Below are positions 21,467 through 33,063 of a stretch of DNA of 64,000 bases, piece by piece. The stretch is from Przewalskia tangutica (Eukaryota > Streptophyta > Magnoliopsida > Solanales > Solanaceae). The stretch is taken from positions 147,767 to 211,766 of the forward strand of contig JAQGDG010000274.1 of the NCBI GenBank assembly GCA_029844215.1, given 5' to 3'. Under the pieces are notes generated by a model that did no database searches, was not told where the DNA came from, and saw nothing but the letters and a program-made list of their open reading frames with translations. Both the position numbers and the translations under genes were made by a program. Numbering within the stretch: the stretch's first letter is position 1; the number at the start of each line of letters is the position of its first letter.

Positions 21467-22777
21467 TGTTACACCCCTTAATTCCAAGAGGATGAGATGA
21501 GAACGTACGAAAGGAAATAAGATTCGAAGTTGGAAAAAGAAAAAAAAAAGAAAAAAAAGGTTGGCAGAATACTTTTGGACATTTTTTCAGTCAACTTGGG
21601 AGCAGTATATCTCCTAGTATAATTGGGGTTTTGACGGTGTTTCAAAAGCCTAATATGAATTTCATTAAGTCTAGTTTCCAACGCAACAAACCGCTCGTAG
21701 ATAGGACATCGGAGTAGAAAGTTATGGACATTACAAGATCGGCTGACAGAGCAGACAGGTCGTGCCACGGCCACTGGGCAGTACGGCGCCGAAAGGCTTG
21801 AAATTGTCTGAAATTGCCTGAAATTGCAGCGCCGCGGCGCCGGCTGCAGGGCCGAGGCGGGATTTTTTGCAGAAATAGGGTAAAAATAGAAGATATTTGT
21901 TGTAGAGGACCCCTGGGTGGGTGACAAGCGCCCCCAACTCAGGATCAAGATAGAGGCTATATTATGACCATGTCTTGCAAGACTTGGTCATTTGCAAGAA
22001 TTCCTCCATAGAAATTTTCCTTCTATTTCTCTAAAAGTTTATGAAACCCTAAGCCTAAATGAGATTTTTAGAAAGGCAACAAGAAGGAAATACGCTGATG
22101 TTTGTAGGGGTTCGTAGAGATGATATTTATGGAAGAAGAATTTTGGAATGAGGCTAAAGCTGGGCAAGATTGTTGGACTATTTTGGGCTTATCAAGGTAA
22201 CCACTTTTTCCTCTTAAGTGATTCAAGATTTCTTATTGTTGTAGTTATACATTTTATCAAGCATGAGATATATGTATTGAGATTAATAAGTGTTATGGAT
22301 ATTAGAAGCCTAAACCGAAATGACCTTCATAGCCATTCGTTGAAATACAAGTTGGTCGATAGTTAGAATCGCTACATGTTATCTAATCAAGATTGTAGTT
22401 GTTATAATCAATTGTGGCTATATAACATCTTAGACTAAACAACTTGATGAAAAAGGAATTGGAAAAGACTTTACATTGTTGTTGCATCAGAGCCATTTGG
22501 CATTGAAATGTCGACTATTTGGATATTTATCATGGCGGAATTTTACACGCCTTGTTGCTGTAATCCCCTATTGTTAACTACTTTGTTGTTCCTTAAATGT
22601 GGCGTGTTTGGTTATTGAATTCGGCCTTAAAAAAGGTGGCAAAGTATGTAGAAACAAAGGAAGTGCTGTCCGATTTTCCGTAGAATTTAGTAGCTTTGCA
22701 CTTGGAATATTCTACGTTTGAAACTAGAAGTTAATAGACGACATGGTCATTATAGGTTGACATACTACGCACGGTAT
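21467..22777 (+). mobile_element. C 3' LTR, 5' part
   Basis: The first 1.3 kb of the C LTR, closely matching 16149-17420. It is cut at 22778 by a minus-strand LTR; the flank GGTAT is the candidate target site. The rest of this LTR, and the rest of the DUF4283 pseudogene beyond it, are not in the window. Confidence 0.85.
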
Positions 22778-23012
22778 TGTCACGACCAACCTCGCCTGAT
22801 CGCGCCTTACCCGCACCCAAGTAGACATACATCGTAGTAACCAATGAATATAAAACAAGACATGAAACAATATGGAGAAACAATTTATTCGAGAAAAGTC
22901 GCTTTCGATATATATATAAATGCTTCAACAGCTACATCCCTTTTACAACCCCCGCCACAACAAGATTACTGCACTTCTAAGAATGTTATAACAACAATGG
23001 CGGACAGGCCTC
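22778..23012 (-). mobile_element. R2: minus-strand LTR end fragment
   Basis: Starts TGTCACGACC, the complement of an LTR 3' end. 235 bp similar to 23861-24100 and 63214-63460, with the GGCGGACAGGCC block. It stops at 23012 where the LTR start of F begins. Confidence 0.75.
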
Positions 23013-23860
23013 CGTTATACCCCGCACTTCCGTAGTATGTACGCGAGGACGCACGCACATTATTCAAGCCCTAATTAGGTGAAGACGAAATTGTAAACTT
23101 TCAATGGAAAAGATTCCGAACCTTGTGAAGGAAATTCTACGTTTTTAATATTTTAACCGATTACGGATTTTTCCGAGAGACGAAATATTTGGACCAATAG
23201 GAGGGCGACATGTGGCACCCTTAGGTTGCATGTTTGGACGAAAATATTAAGGCAAGTGGCCAAGTCAAATGGTCAAGTCTTGGAAGATATTTCTTTGGAG
23301 CGGCAAGTAGGTGGACGCTTGCCTTGGGCTTTTTTGCGCTAGTGGAAGGCCACATGGTTTCTTTGTTGTGGGGACATATGTCCCAATGTTGTGGTGGACA
23401 TATGTCCCAAGGTTGTGGTGGACACTTGGTGGAAGACTCCACTCACACAAGCTATCTAATCTACACCCTCCATTTGTTTTAATCTTGGCCCTTGGTGGTC
23501 CTATAAATACCCTCCTCTTGTGCAAGACTTCTTCATCCAAAAACACAACTTCCAAGTCTCCAAAATCCTTCCACCTTAGTTGCTAGTTCTCGTCCAACTC
23601 CTCCCTCCCTTTCCTAGTTGTCTCGTCCGAAGCAACACCCCCCCCCCCCCCCCTTGGTAGAAAAGTATTCTCCAAGTATTGTTACTATTCCAAAATACCT
23701 TAGCCTAATACCTTGTAGTATTCCAAAGTCACCTCTATACTAAAAGCCCGGAAATACTACTTTATATCCTTTAGTCACAAAACGAAACCCTAGGAAAATC
23801 TTCATAGCTGGTCAAGTATTAAGAAGTTGTTTAGAAACTTCTAAGGGTTTCGAGCTATCG
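23013..23860 (+). mobile_element. F 5' LTR, first part (U3 and R start)
   Basis: Begins CGTTATACCCC (first T of TGTTATA changed or lost). It has the diverged U3 palindrome GGCGACATGTGGCACC (23203), TATAAATA at 23512 and a run of 16 C at 23638-23653. Split at 23861 by a minus-strand solo LTR; it resumes at 26240. Confidence 0.8.
23512..23519 (+). promoter_or_regulatory. F LTR TATA box
   Basis: TATAAATA followed by CCCTCC, about 500 bp into the LTR. Confidence 0.75.
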
Positions 23861-26239
23861 TGTCACGACTGCCTGGCCCGTGGATCGGTGCCTTACCCGC
23901 ACCTGCAACCATACATCGTAGAAAATCAGCGGAAATATAAAACAAGACAAGAAACATTATTAAAAAGGAGAAACAGCTTATCTCGGAAAGCTCGCTTTCT
24001 AAGATATATATAAACATAGTTTTGCGCTACATCCCAACCGCATAATAGACTACATACCTCTAAGGAAGTAATAACTACATGGACAGGCCTCGCCATACCC
24101 CGAATGTACAAAACTATCTACAATACAGGAGATCATACCTAAAAGTAGAGCCTCCGAGAAGACGGAGCTCCCGACACCAACGCAGCATCCTAAGGACGTG
24201 GATCTAGCACTGCTGCCTCTTACTCGCTGCATGAACGCAGCCTCGGGCGAGGTCATAACAGTACTAAGTATGTGAAACTATAAAGTACTTAAATGAAATC
24301 ATATCATTTTAAAACCAATTTTATAAATATGCACGAAACAACCAATGTAAATCGCATACACATCATAAACAAGAGCAACAATAGGTAAACTGTAATGTAT
24401 TTTCTAGGTCGCGAATGATCGGGCAGGCCAATTGCCCGTAGTATCACCATGCAAGCCTAATCTCGACTCCGTAGTCCGCATAGGCCACTCACATAGCCCG
24501 CATGGGTATAACCCCGCATCGAGGGTAGCTACTCGCATCGCCCCGACTCGTGAGTCCGCATGGCCACATAGACCGCATGAGGTATAACCTCGCACACTAA
24601 CTCGAACTCTCGTAGTTCGCATAGTCCCCCGACCCGCATGCAGGTATTCTCGAATCACGGTCCTGCATCACCGAAGTCTACTCCGCGACGGAGGGCCTTA
24701 ACCCCCAGAATATGTCAAGAGGCAGTGATATAATACCAACATAACAACTTATCGTTAAACCACATAAGCACAACAAGAATACCTCTTATACAAATGTTAC
24801 AAGTCACTACCACACATAGCATCATATCATGTCTACTTATCAAACCATTTTATTATTCTTTCCATAAATCAATATAAGTCGTTATAAACACATAAATAAT
24901 TGTCCTTTATCTTTCTGCCGTTATACCTAACTTCCCATAAAGCTAGTATAACTCTTAAGCTTGATGTTTAAAACCAATTAGTTCTCTTCAGAAGAAAATG
25001 ATTCAATATTCTTTTGAAATGCTTTAAGATCCTTATTATTCAGCTTAAGTCGCAAGACATTGCCGTAAGTATTATTCAAAGCTTAAGTCAAAAGACATTG
25101 CCGTAAGTATTATTCGCTTAACACGCACGCCTACCGTACTATATATATATTTTAAAATATCATGCTTTAGGAAGAATCACATACCTTCTCGGCGAAAAAC
25201 CACCGCCAAGTCAATATGTCGCGCAGCAGAATCAACCTATAATAGTCGACACGCCTATCAACGCCTAGACTACTCGTAAAACGCCAAGCAGAGGGTCCTT
25301 TATTCTACGGAAAATCGGGCAAGACTTCCTACCCTATGATCTACTCAAGTCTACTCAGAAAACAAATTCTAAGTAAGTATAGTTCAATTATTCTTCTTTA
25401 AACCCTTCTATCGTGATAATAGCTCAATTCTATTCTCAGAATATTCTTCTAAGTATTTAATACTTATTATTATACTTCTACAAGATGTATTCTCTAATTA
25501 CAAAAGAAGGACAAGTTTATTTACCTCTGTAAGCCCAAAATTATCCAAGTTAAACGCCGCCCCGAGCAAGGTTTAGCTCCTAAGTCAGACGCCCGATAGC
25601 TCCAAGAACCCTAAGTTCTTCACAACTTCTACTAAGTACTAAGGGATTTGGGCTAGGTATTTTGGGCATTATAACAATACTAGAAGGCAACTTTTCTACC
25701 AAGGAGGGGTAGGTTTCGCCAGGCAGTGGTAGCCTCGCTAAGCTTCACCATGGGGAAGGTGTTTGGACGAAAAGCTACAAGGAGAGGAAGGATTTTCAAG
25801 ACTTGAAAGGAATTTGTGGACGAAGAACTCTTCATCTTGCGGGTATTTATAGGTCAAGCCATGGCCAACCAAGGGCCAAGATGACGCCAAGTGCAAGGAA
25901 AGTGTAAGGTCAAGATTTGGGCAAGTGTACCTAGCCAACTTGCACACAAATATCCTACCAACTACTTGACAAAATAAGCCATCCACCGGTCCATTTCCGC
26001 CTCACATCCATCAATGAGAGGGTGACAAGTGTCGCCTCTCGTTAGTCCAAAGTGTTTCGCCTCTGAAAAATCCGCAAAATTAGAAATGACATAGCCTAAT
26101 TTATCCACGCGAGTTGTGTAAAACGCTTCGCCTGAAACGATTCTTTTAATGAGTTGTGCCCAAAAACGCCCCATTGCCTACTTTAAGGCTAAACTTTCCT
26201 ACGCACGCCTCACGCATATACCTGAAATACGGTATAACA
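23861..26239 (-). mobile_element. Solo LTR (F/D type), 2.38 kb
   Basis: Bounded by TGTCACGACT at 23861 and GGTATAACA at 26239 (+ strand), with TATCG before and TATCT after. This is a five-base TSD with one mismatch. There is no PBS, PPT or internal DNA at either side, so it is a solo LTR. It has the TATA box (25844-25851, minus), U3 palindrome (26016-26040), leader core (25523-25550), GTTATAAC-like module (24918-24952) and a degraded repeat block (24410-24680) like that of F. Confidence 0.85.
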
Positions 26240-26647
26240 TATCTGAGCGCGCATTGTGAGCTAAACCTTGCTCAGATCGACATATATCTTCGATAATTTT
26301 GGGCTTGTCGAGGTAAATATCTTGTCCTTCTATTGTAATTGGAAATTACATACCGTAGTAGTATAGAAACGAGTATAAGACGATAGAAGGATGGTATAAA
26401 AGAAGAGAATTGAATCAGATTTAAATAGACCGTATTTACAGAGACTTCAGTGTAGTTTAGCGGGTAGAAGTGCTGCCCAATTTTCCGTAGATAGATAACC
26501 TTCGCTTAAAATATTCTACAAAGTAGTCTAGACGCTGATAGACGATTTGACTATTATAGGTCGATACTCGCGCGACATATTCGACTTGGCAGGTGGATTT
26601 CGCCGGCGAGGTATGTGATTCTTCCTATCCTCTCGAGCATGATATTT

Positions 26648-26690
<43 letters not shown>

Positions 26691-27996
26691 GGTAGACGTA
26701 CGTGTGTTAACTAAAATTGGTTTTACTCTGATGTCTTTTGACTTGAGTTTTAAATAATAAGAAACTTGAAGTATTTCAAAAGAGTTATGAATCATTATTG
26801 AAAGAAAAGTAATACTTGGTTTTAAAAGCTTAAAGAGTTATACTAGCTTTATGGGAAGTTAGGTATAACGACTTAAGAAGGATAAAAGGAACGGTTTACT
26901 TATTTGTTTATGAAAGCCTTGTATTGATTTCTGGAAAGTGTAGTAAGATGGTTTGATAAGTAAACATGTTATGATGCTACGTGTGTTAGTGTCTTCGTGA
27001 TGTCAGGTAAGTGGTTATTCTTGTTATGCTTACGTTGTTAAACGTTAAGCCCGTTGTACTGTTATTATATCACATACCCCCCTGACTTGTTAAGATGCCG
27101 AGGACTTGCCACCTTCGATGCGAGGAATACCTCATGCGGTCTGTGTGACTATGATTCGAGGAATACCTCATGCGGTCTGTGACTACGCGAGTCGCGGAGT
27201 TCCAGGATGATCACCCGGTGTGTTACCGACGGGTATACCTCATGCGTGCGTGACCATGATTCGAGGAATACCTACGCGGTCTGGTGGACTACGCGATCGC
27301 GGAGTCCGCGAGATGCCGCGTTAGCTACCCCCGATGCGAGGAATACCTCACGCGGTCCATGGACCCATGCGATCGCGGAGTTCCAGGATTAGGCACGCAT
27401 AATGATACTATGGCCGATTGACCTTGCTTCGATCATTAGCGGCCTAGAAAAGACCAGTTACATTATATCTATTTTTGCTCTTGTCTATGCTGTGGCACTA
27501 TGTGCAGTTGAACTGGTTGTATTTGTAAATGGTTTTTAAATACTTTGATTTCATTTCAGTACTTTACAGCTTCACATACTTGGTACCGTTGCATCGACTC
27601 TTCGGCTGCGTTCATGCCGCAGGTAAGGGGAAGCAGGTGATAGATCCTCATTCTTAGGATCCTTACTCTGGTGTCAGGAGCTCCATTTCTCCGGAGGCTC
27701 GACTTTTGGTACGACTCTCCCTGGTGTTGTAGATATTTTGTACATTCAGGGTATGGCGGGGCCCTGTCCCGCCATAGTTGTTTACTTTTCCTAGAAGTCT
27801 GTAGTCCTGTTGTAAAGTTGGGATGTAACTGCCAGACTTGGTACATATATATATATGCCGAAAGACAATTTTTTCTCAGATAAATTGTTTCTCATTTCAT
27901 ATTGTTTCATGTCTTGTTTTTATATTTCGCTGGTTACTCTGATGTACGCTACCTGGTGCCCGTAGGCACCAAATACGCCCGGATCGGGTCGCGACA
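26240..27996 (+). mobile_element. F 5' LTR, second part
   Basis: Continues the F LTR to its end GTCGCGACA at 27996. Without the insertion the LTR is about 2.6 kb, as in D. It holds the leader core (26289-26318), an AT dinucleotide run (26650-26686), a GTTATACTAG module (26836-26870) and a minisatellite with CGAGGAATACCTC at 27121, 27156, 27262 and 27336. Confidence 0.85.
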
Positions 27997-28000
27997 AAAG

Positions 28001-28012
28001 TGGTATCAGAGC
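28001..28012 (+). other. F primer binding site, canonical
   Basis: TGGTATCAGAGC, the standard complement of the initiator tRNA-Met 3' end used by many plant LTR elements. It is the only copy in the window that keeps CAG. Confidence 0.9.
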
Positions 28013-28195
28013 GCTTAATCTCTAAGGTGTCTACAGCATCGTATCTAGTAGTCTGATTATCTGTGTTGTGCACCACACCAATAATCGTGAGGCTATAGGA
28101 TATTTAGGATTGGTTTCATTCTTCTCACTCGAGATCGCGCTTTAGAGTCGTGTTATAAGTCGACCTCTCTAACGATTCCTTTCTCGCACTCGCTT

Positions 28196-29513
28196 ATGCC
28201 CCACGAAAGGCAACCCGCCCAGATGGCAAGGCACCGAGGAGCCGCTAGTAGGAAACAGAGGCCACGAGGCCTGTGCCAGTCTATACCCGAGGCGATACCT
28301 CAGACGGCGAGTTCCACGACGCCGCCAGCCCCAGCAGGGTTTAGAGCCGCAGCAGTGGCTGATGAGACCACAGTACCTGCGCCTCCAGTCCCACAGCCTG
28401 GAGCAGAGGAGATGGGTTACAGAGAGATGGCCCAGTTGCTAGCCAGGATTGTGGCCAGACATGAGGATAGGCTGGATGCAGCAGTTCCAGCTCCAGCAGT
28501 ACCCGTGGTTCACCCGAGGTCGGATAGTTTGAGGCTACGGGATTTTCTGAGTTGTAGCCCGCCAGAGTTCTACGGGTCGAGGCCTGAGGATGATCCGCAG
28601 GAGTTCATCCGACAGTTACAGCGGATCATGAGAGTGATCAAGGCTTCGGAGACCGAGTCCGTGATCTTCGGTTCGCATCGGCTGCGTGATACCGCAGTCG
28701 ACTGGTTTGATTCGTGGGAGCTATCCTGTGGAGAGCATGCGCTCCAACAAGATGACGAAGTTCTCGGAGGCATTTCTCACTCATTTCTTGCCGCCACAGA
28801 TGAGGAGAGCACGGGCCGACAAATTTTTACGCCGAGGCGCAGGGCGCAGCTCGAGTACAACGCCGAGTTCGATTCGTTGCCTCGAGCATGTCCCCGCATT
28901 AGTAGCGCATGGAGGACCGAGTGCACCGCCACGCACGACTAGATGACTATTTGGCAGAGTCTTGCTCGGGTGTGGCTCTTCAGCCGGGCATGGACATTAC
29001 CCGCATTCAGGCTCATGTACTTGGGTGCAAGGAGCGTAGAGGCCGACGAGTCGACAGATATCAGCAGCAGAAGAAGGCCAAGACGGCCGGATCTTTTGGT
29101 AGCTCTCGGGGTGGACGGCCTCAGCAGCAGTCTAGATTTGCACCACAGCCAGCTCAGAGCACTCCTACACCGTCTTCAGGACAGCCAGGGTATTCGGGGC
29201 GATCAGTGGCCCCGTGACTTTGACTTCGGGTAGCAGATGTTAACCGACGGACCACCCCTCAAATGGCCGACGCGATCCCATTACGGGAATTGTGGTCCTA
29301 CTTCACGAGTTTGTTATGCTTGCGGTCAGCAGGGTCACTATGCGAGAGACTGTCCGACCAGAGGCAGCGCAGATGGTAGGGGTCAGCCTACAGGGTCTTT
29401 CGCCGGGTCTTCTTCACCTATTTGCTACCGCCCGGCGCAGGGTGCTCAGGGACCAGCAGGTCGCGGCAAAGGTCGTGACAGGGGTCCTAGTTCTAGCGGT
29501 CCTCAGAACCGCA
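28196..29513 (+). pseudogene. gag: F Gag with CCHC knuckle, frameshifted
   Basis: The best preserved Gag here. The ATG at 28196 opens 248 codons. An Ala/Pro-rich N-terminus (about 20-70) is followed by the Retrotrans_gag-like core (residues about 112-200), with DFLSC..PEFYGSRPEDDPQEFIRQL and DTAVDWFDSW. The frame then shifts twice (near 28900 and 29220) through a basic Gln-rich linker. The zinc knuckle CYACGQQGHYARDC lies at 29312-29353, a perfect CX2CX4HX4C. Gag packages RNA and forms the virus-like particle. The reading runs on to 29513, where element A splits it just before protease. The protease part resumes at 47734. Confidence 0.9.
29312..29353 (+). other. F zinc knuckle (CX2CX4HX4C)
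   Basis: All four metal ligands C, C, H, C are present in CYACGQQGHYARDC. In A and E the same site has lost ligands. Confidence 0.9.
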
Positions 29514-29827
29514 TTTATTGTTATACCCCGTATTCTCAGGGTATGTATGCGAGGACGTACGTACGAGAGCACGACAGAAAGATTGGAAAGGAAGAAAGAG
29601 GTGATTTTTTCCACGGAAAAAGTTTCCGGTTTTTGTAAAGAAAATGTTCGTTGATGGGAATTGGGTTCCCATTTGAATTTGGGCTTCTTAAATTATATTA
29701 GAATTTTGAGATTTTATTTTCTGAATGGTCACTGGGCCCACTGAGAAATTTACGCTTGTGGGCCCGCTTGATTTTGAGATTTTGGCCATTTTGGATATTT
29801 TCTAAGATGAGTTATTTTGACAAGTAG

Positions 29828-29850
29828 GAGGCGACACGTGTCACCCCCTC
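29828..29850. promoter_or_regulatory. U3 palindrome, distal copy in A
   Basis: GGCGACACGTGTCACC with a CACGTG centre. Confidence 0.65.
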
Positions 29851-29989
29851 GTGGCTTGGCCGGTTACCTTTGTGCACAACACCTGCTAGAGTCGCTTGAC
29901 GAAACGCTTACAGAATCTGCGGGCGGAAAATTCGCCATGTCGCTTGTATTTTTGCGGATTTTTCCGAGAGACTAACATTTTGATCAACG

Positions 29990-30010
29990 GAGGGTGACAT
30001 GTGTCACCTC
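29990..30010. promoter_or_regulatory. U3 palindrome, proximal copy in A
   Basis: GGGTGACATGTGTCACC, about 215 bp upstream of TATA. The 3' LTR copy is at 35508-35528. Confidence 0.7.
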
Positions 30011-30209
30011 ACATCGAAGCGCGGGCGCAACCTCGACGAATTGGTTCATGTTTTCGCCAATCGCTCTTGTTTTGGCCTTGTTTTGGGCTTGTTTGGTGCC
30101 ATGTTTTGTGCATTGTTTTGTGGAGTAGGGCTAGGTGCACTTGGCTTGATCAAGGCCTTACACTTGCCTTGCACATGGCTTGATTCGCCATCGTCGCTTT
30201 TGGTTTTGC

Positions 30210-30217
30210 TATAAATA
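30210..30217 (+). promoter_or_regulatory. A 5' LTR TATA box
   Basis: TATAAATA followed by CCCCT, 691 bp into the LTR. The 3' LTR copy is at 35729-35736. Confidence 0.75.
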
Positions 30218-32000
30218 CCCCTAAGCTCAAGACTTCATTCATCCAAAACTTCCAAGTCTTCAAACCCTCTCCTCCCCTTTGTGAGCTCTTAGCCGAGAGC
30301 CTTCCCTCCCCTTTTCGCGTGGCTTTGGCCGAGGGGTTCCTTCCCCTTTTCATGCTAACATGGGTACCCCTAGCCTAGTTGTTTTCGATAATACCCTCCT
30401 CAGGTATTGAAATACTCTCCTAGTATTGTTATAATGCCCAAAATACCTTAGCCTTTACCTTGTTGTATTCCAAAAGTTACCTCTATACGCAGAGCCCTAA
30501 ATACTACCTTTGTTCCTTTTAGTCTCAAAACGAAACCCTAAGGAAATCTTCATAGTTGGTCAAGATTTGAGCAGAAGTTGGTTAGAACTTCTAAGGGTTG
30601 TTTGGAGCGGATCGAGCGCACTGAGGTGAGCTAAACCTTGCTCAGATCGACATTATAACTTGATAATTATGGCTTATCGAGGTAATTATCTTGTCCTCTA
30701 GTTGTAATCGAGATTACATGTTGTAGGAATATATAGTTCAAGATACTATATATAGTACTGAACATTATTGTGCGGCAATGTATTTTGACTTAAGCCCGAA
30801 TTTAAAGAAAAGAATCGAATCAGAATTACATAGACGTATTGCAAAGAGACTTGTGTAGCATTGTTGTGTAGTAGAATTGTATACGCCCTGTTAGACGATA
30901 ACCCCCGGTCGCTTGATAGCCGCCTCGCTAGAGAGGAGATTTACGATGTCATGGGAGTGCCGAATTTTCTCAGAGAACATGGAACCGTATGTTTAAAAGT
31001 TAATAGACGCTTGTGACCTTTTTAGCGAAAGATTAAGAGTAGCGATTCTACTGAGGAGCGGAAAGGGCTAGTGCGTTGTAGTACTTGGAGCATTTTGCTT
31101 ATCGTCGATACTCGCCGCGAGGTACGTGAACCTCTTCCTATCTTTTCTAGCATGATTGTCATGAACTATGTAGTACGCAGACGCATACGTGCTAAGTGAA
31201 GTGTTTGTTTAAACATAAAGGTTATAACCGCTTTATGGGAAGTTGGTTATAACAATTTACGAGGTAAGAAAATGGTTTCGATGTTGAAGTTAAGAGACTT
31301 GATCTAATAAGATAAGAGACTTAACTTATTTGTTTTAATGTGATGTTTGTGTGAAACCTCATTCGCGAGTAATGAGTACTTGGTTTTTAAAAGGGATAAT
31401 GTTTTACCGATTTCGAAATCGTAACGTATCGGCTGCACCACCGCAGCTAAAAAGGAAAATGTATTGAATAATGACGCTTGTATTAAAACCAAGAGAACCT
31501 CCATCCGCATGTGGTTAAGACGAGACAAAATGATATTACATTTTCTAGATCACGGTCATGTAATAAGATGTTATAAACAAGAATAAAACTACTCACACGT
31601 ATGACATATGTTACTCAATTGTTTTAAAAGTGGATTAAGACTACGAGTTATAAAACCTTTCTAAAATGAGAAACTCGAGCACTTGAAATTAGGCAAACTT
31701 CAACGCTTGGAAATAATGTGGTTACTTGATTTTTGCAAAGGGAAGTATTTTGGTTTATTTAAAAAGATAGTCACTCTATTTTTATACTACGTATCATGCG
31801 ACTTATGGGAAAGTACTTTGAGTTGTGTGAAACTTGCCTATGCTTGTGATGATAGCCTCGTTGTACAAGTGTTGTATTTCAGGTTACCGCTGCCTCGATA
31901 GAGGTCGCTGACTTGTCGAGAACTTACTGACGCACGGCGCGCGACGAGAATGCCACGTATGTTTCCATTTTGATTACTCGCTTGTTGTTGATGTCACATG

Positions 32001-32260
32001 GACATGTCTACACCGAGGTAGAATTCCGGGTACGGCTACGCGCGGCAGGTTGATTACCCGATATATGGTTATTGTGGTTACACGGACATGTCTACACCGA
32101 GGTAGAATTCCGGGCATGTGGCCACGGCTGCGGTTGATCACCCAAGATATTATCGTTGACGCCATACGGACGGTCTACACCGGCGCACTCCGGCACGCGC
32201 CACGGGCATTGGTATTATTGTCGCATCACGACACGCCTACACCGATGCAGACTCCGGCAC
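32001..32260. repeat. About 80 bp minisatellite, 4 copies
   Basis: GACATGTCTACACCGAGG at 32001 and 32085, then degraded units near 32168 and 32240. The 3' LTR copy (46907-47160) has the same four units. Confidence 0.85.
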
Positions 32261-33063
32261 GCGCCACGATGCGAACATGATTGATGTTGCGCGCGAGACC
32301 CATAGTTATATTTGAGTGATGACTGAGGCGCGAGTCCTCGATCGACATGATCGCTTTATGTCGCGAATCAGAGTTTGCTATCATACATGTCTCCTCGCTT
32401 TATATAGACTAGTATGATTTCATTTACGTGATTTTACGCTTTCACATACTGTACTTGCCAGATCGACCTTTCCTGGGGGCCGCTCATGCCGCAGCAGAGG
32501 TACATCTGGCCGTGGATCCTCGCCATAGGATCACAGCCAACAGATTGGGAAGCTCCGCTTCTCCGAGGCTTATCTTTTGGTACGTGTTTCCCGAGTCAGA
32601 GGTTCTGTACATTCGTGGTATGGCGGGGCCCCGCCCGGCCATAGTCGCTGTAAATCTTAGAGGTCCGTAGTAATCGCTGCGGTGGTTGTAAAGGATTAAA
32701 CTGCTCGTGTTTTATGTTTTACCAAGGCAACCGCTTTGGTTGGCCTGCTATTATTATATCTCTCGTTTACGACTCATGTTTTATTTTCCGCCGGTTTTCC
32801 GATGTTGTATCACTAGGGTGCCCGGGTAAGGCACCAAGAACGCCCCTGAACGGGTCGTTACAAAAGTGGTATCGTGAGCGCTTAGTCCTCTGAAAGTGTC
32901 TGCACCGCGTTCTAGTAGAGTTCGATTATCGGCGTGTCAGGCACCACATCTATAATCGTGAGGCTATAGGACATTTAGGATTGGTTTCCATTCTTCTCAT
33001 TCCGAGATCGTGCCTTAGAGTCGTGTTGTAAGTCGACCCCCGACGATCTCGTTTTTACCGCTT

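Larger units (their letters stand above)
29519..32862 (+). mobile_element. A 5' LTR, 3.34 kb
   Basis: Starts TGTTATACCCC and ends GTCGTTACA. The left TSD copy TTTAT is at 29514-29518, its match at 47734-47738. U3 is long, with two palindromes (29828, 29991) and TATA at 30210. Leader core at 30661-30685, GTTATAAC module at 31221-31253, a single copy of the 26 bp unit near 31828 and an 80 bp minisatellite at 32001-32260. Confidence 0.92.

Noticed and set aside
26650..26686. AT dinucleotide run as a promoter or terminator
   Set aside because: It is a simple (AT)n microsatellite at a place where other LTRs have only a short TATATA.
30001..30214. 60-71 aa hydrophobic, Cys-rich ORFs in the U3 of A (and 35517-35733) as a small membrane protein
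   Set aside because: The two LTR copies of the same element differ in frame and sequence there, so it is not maintained as a protein.
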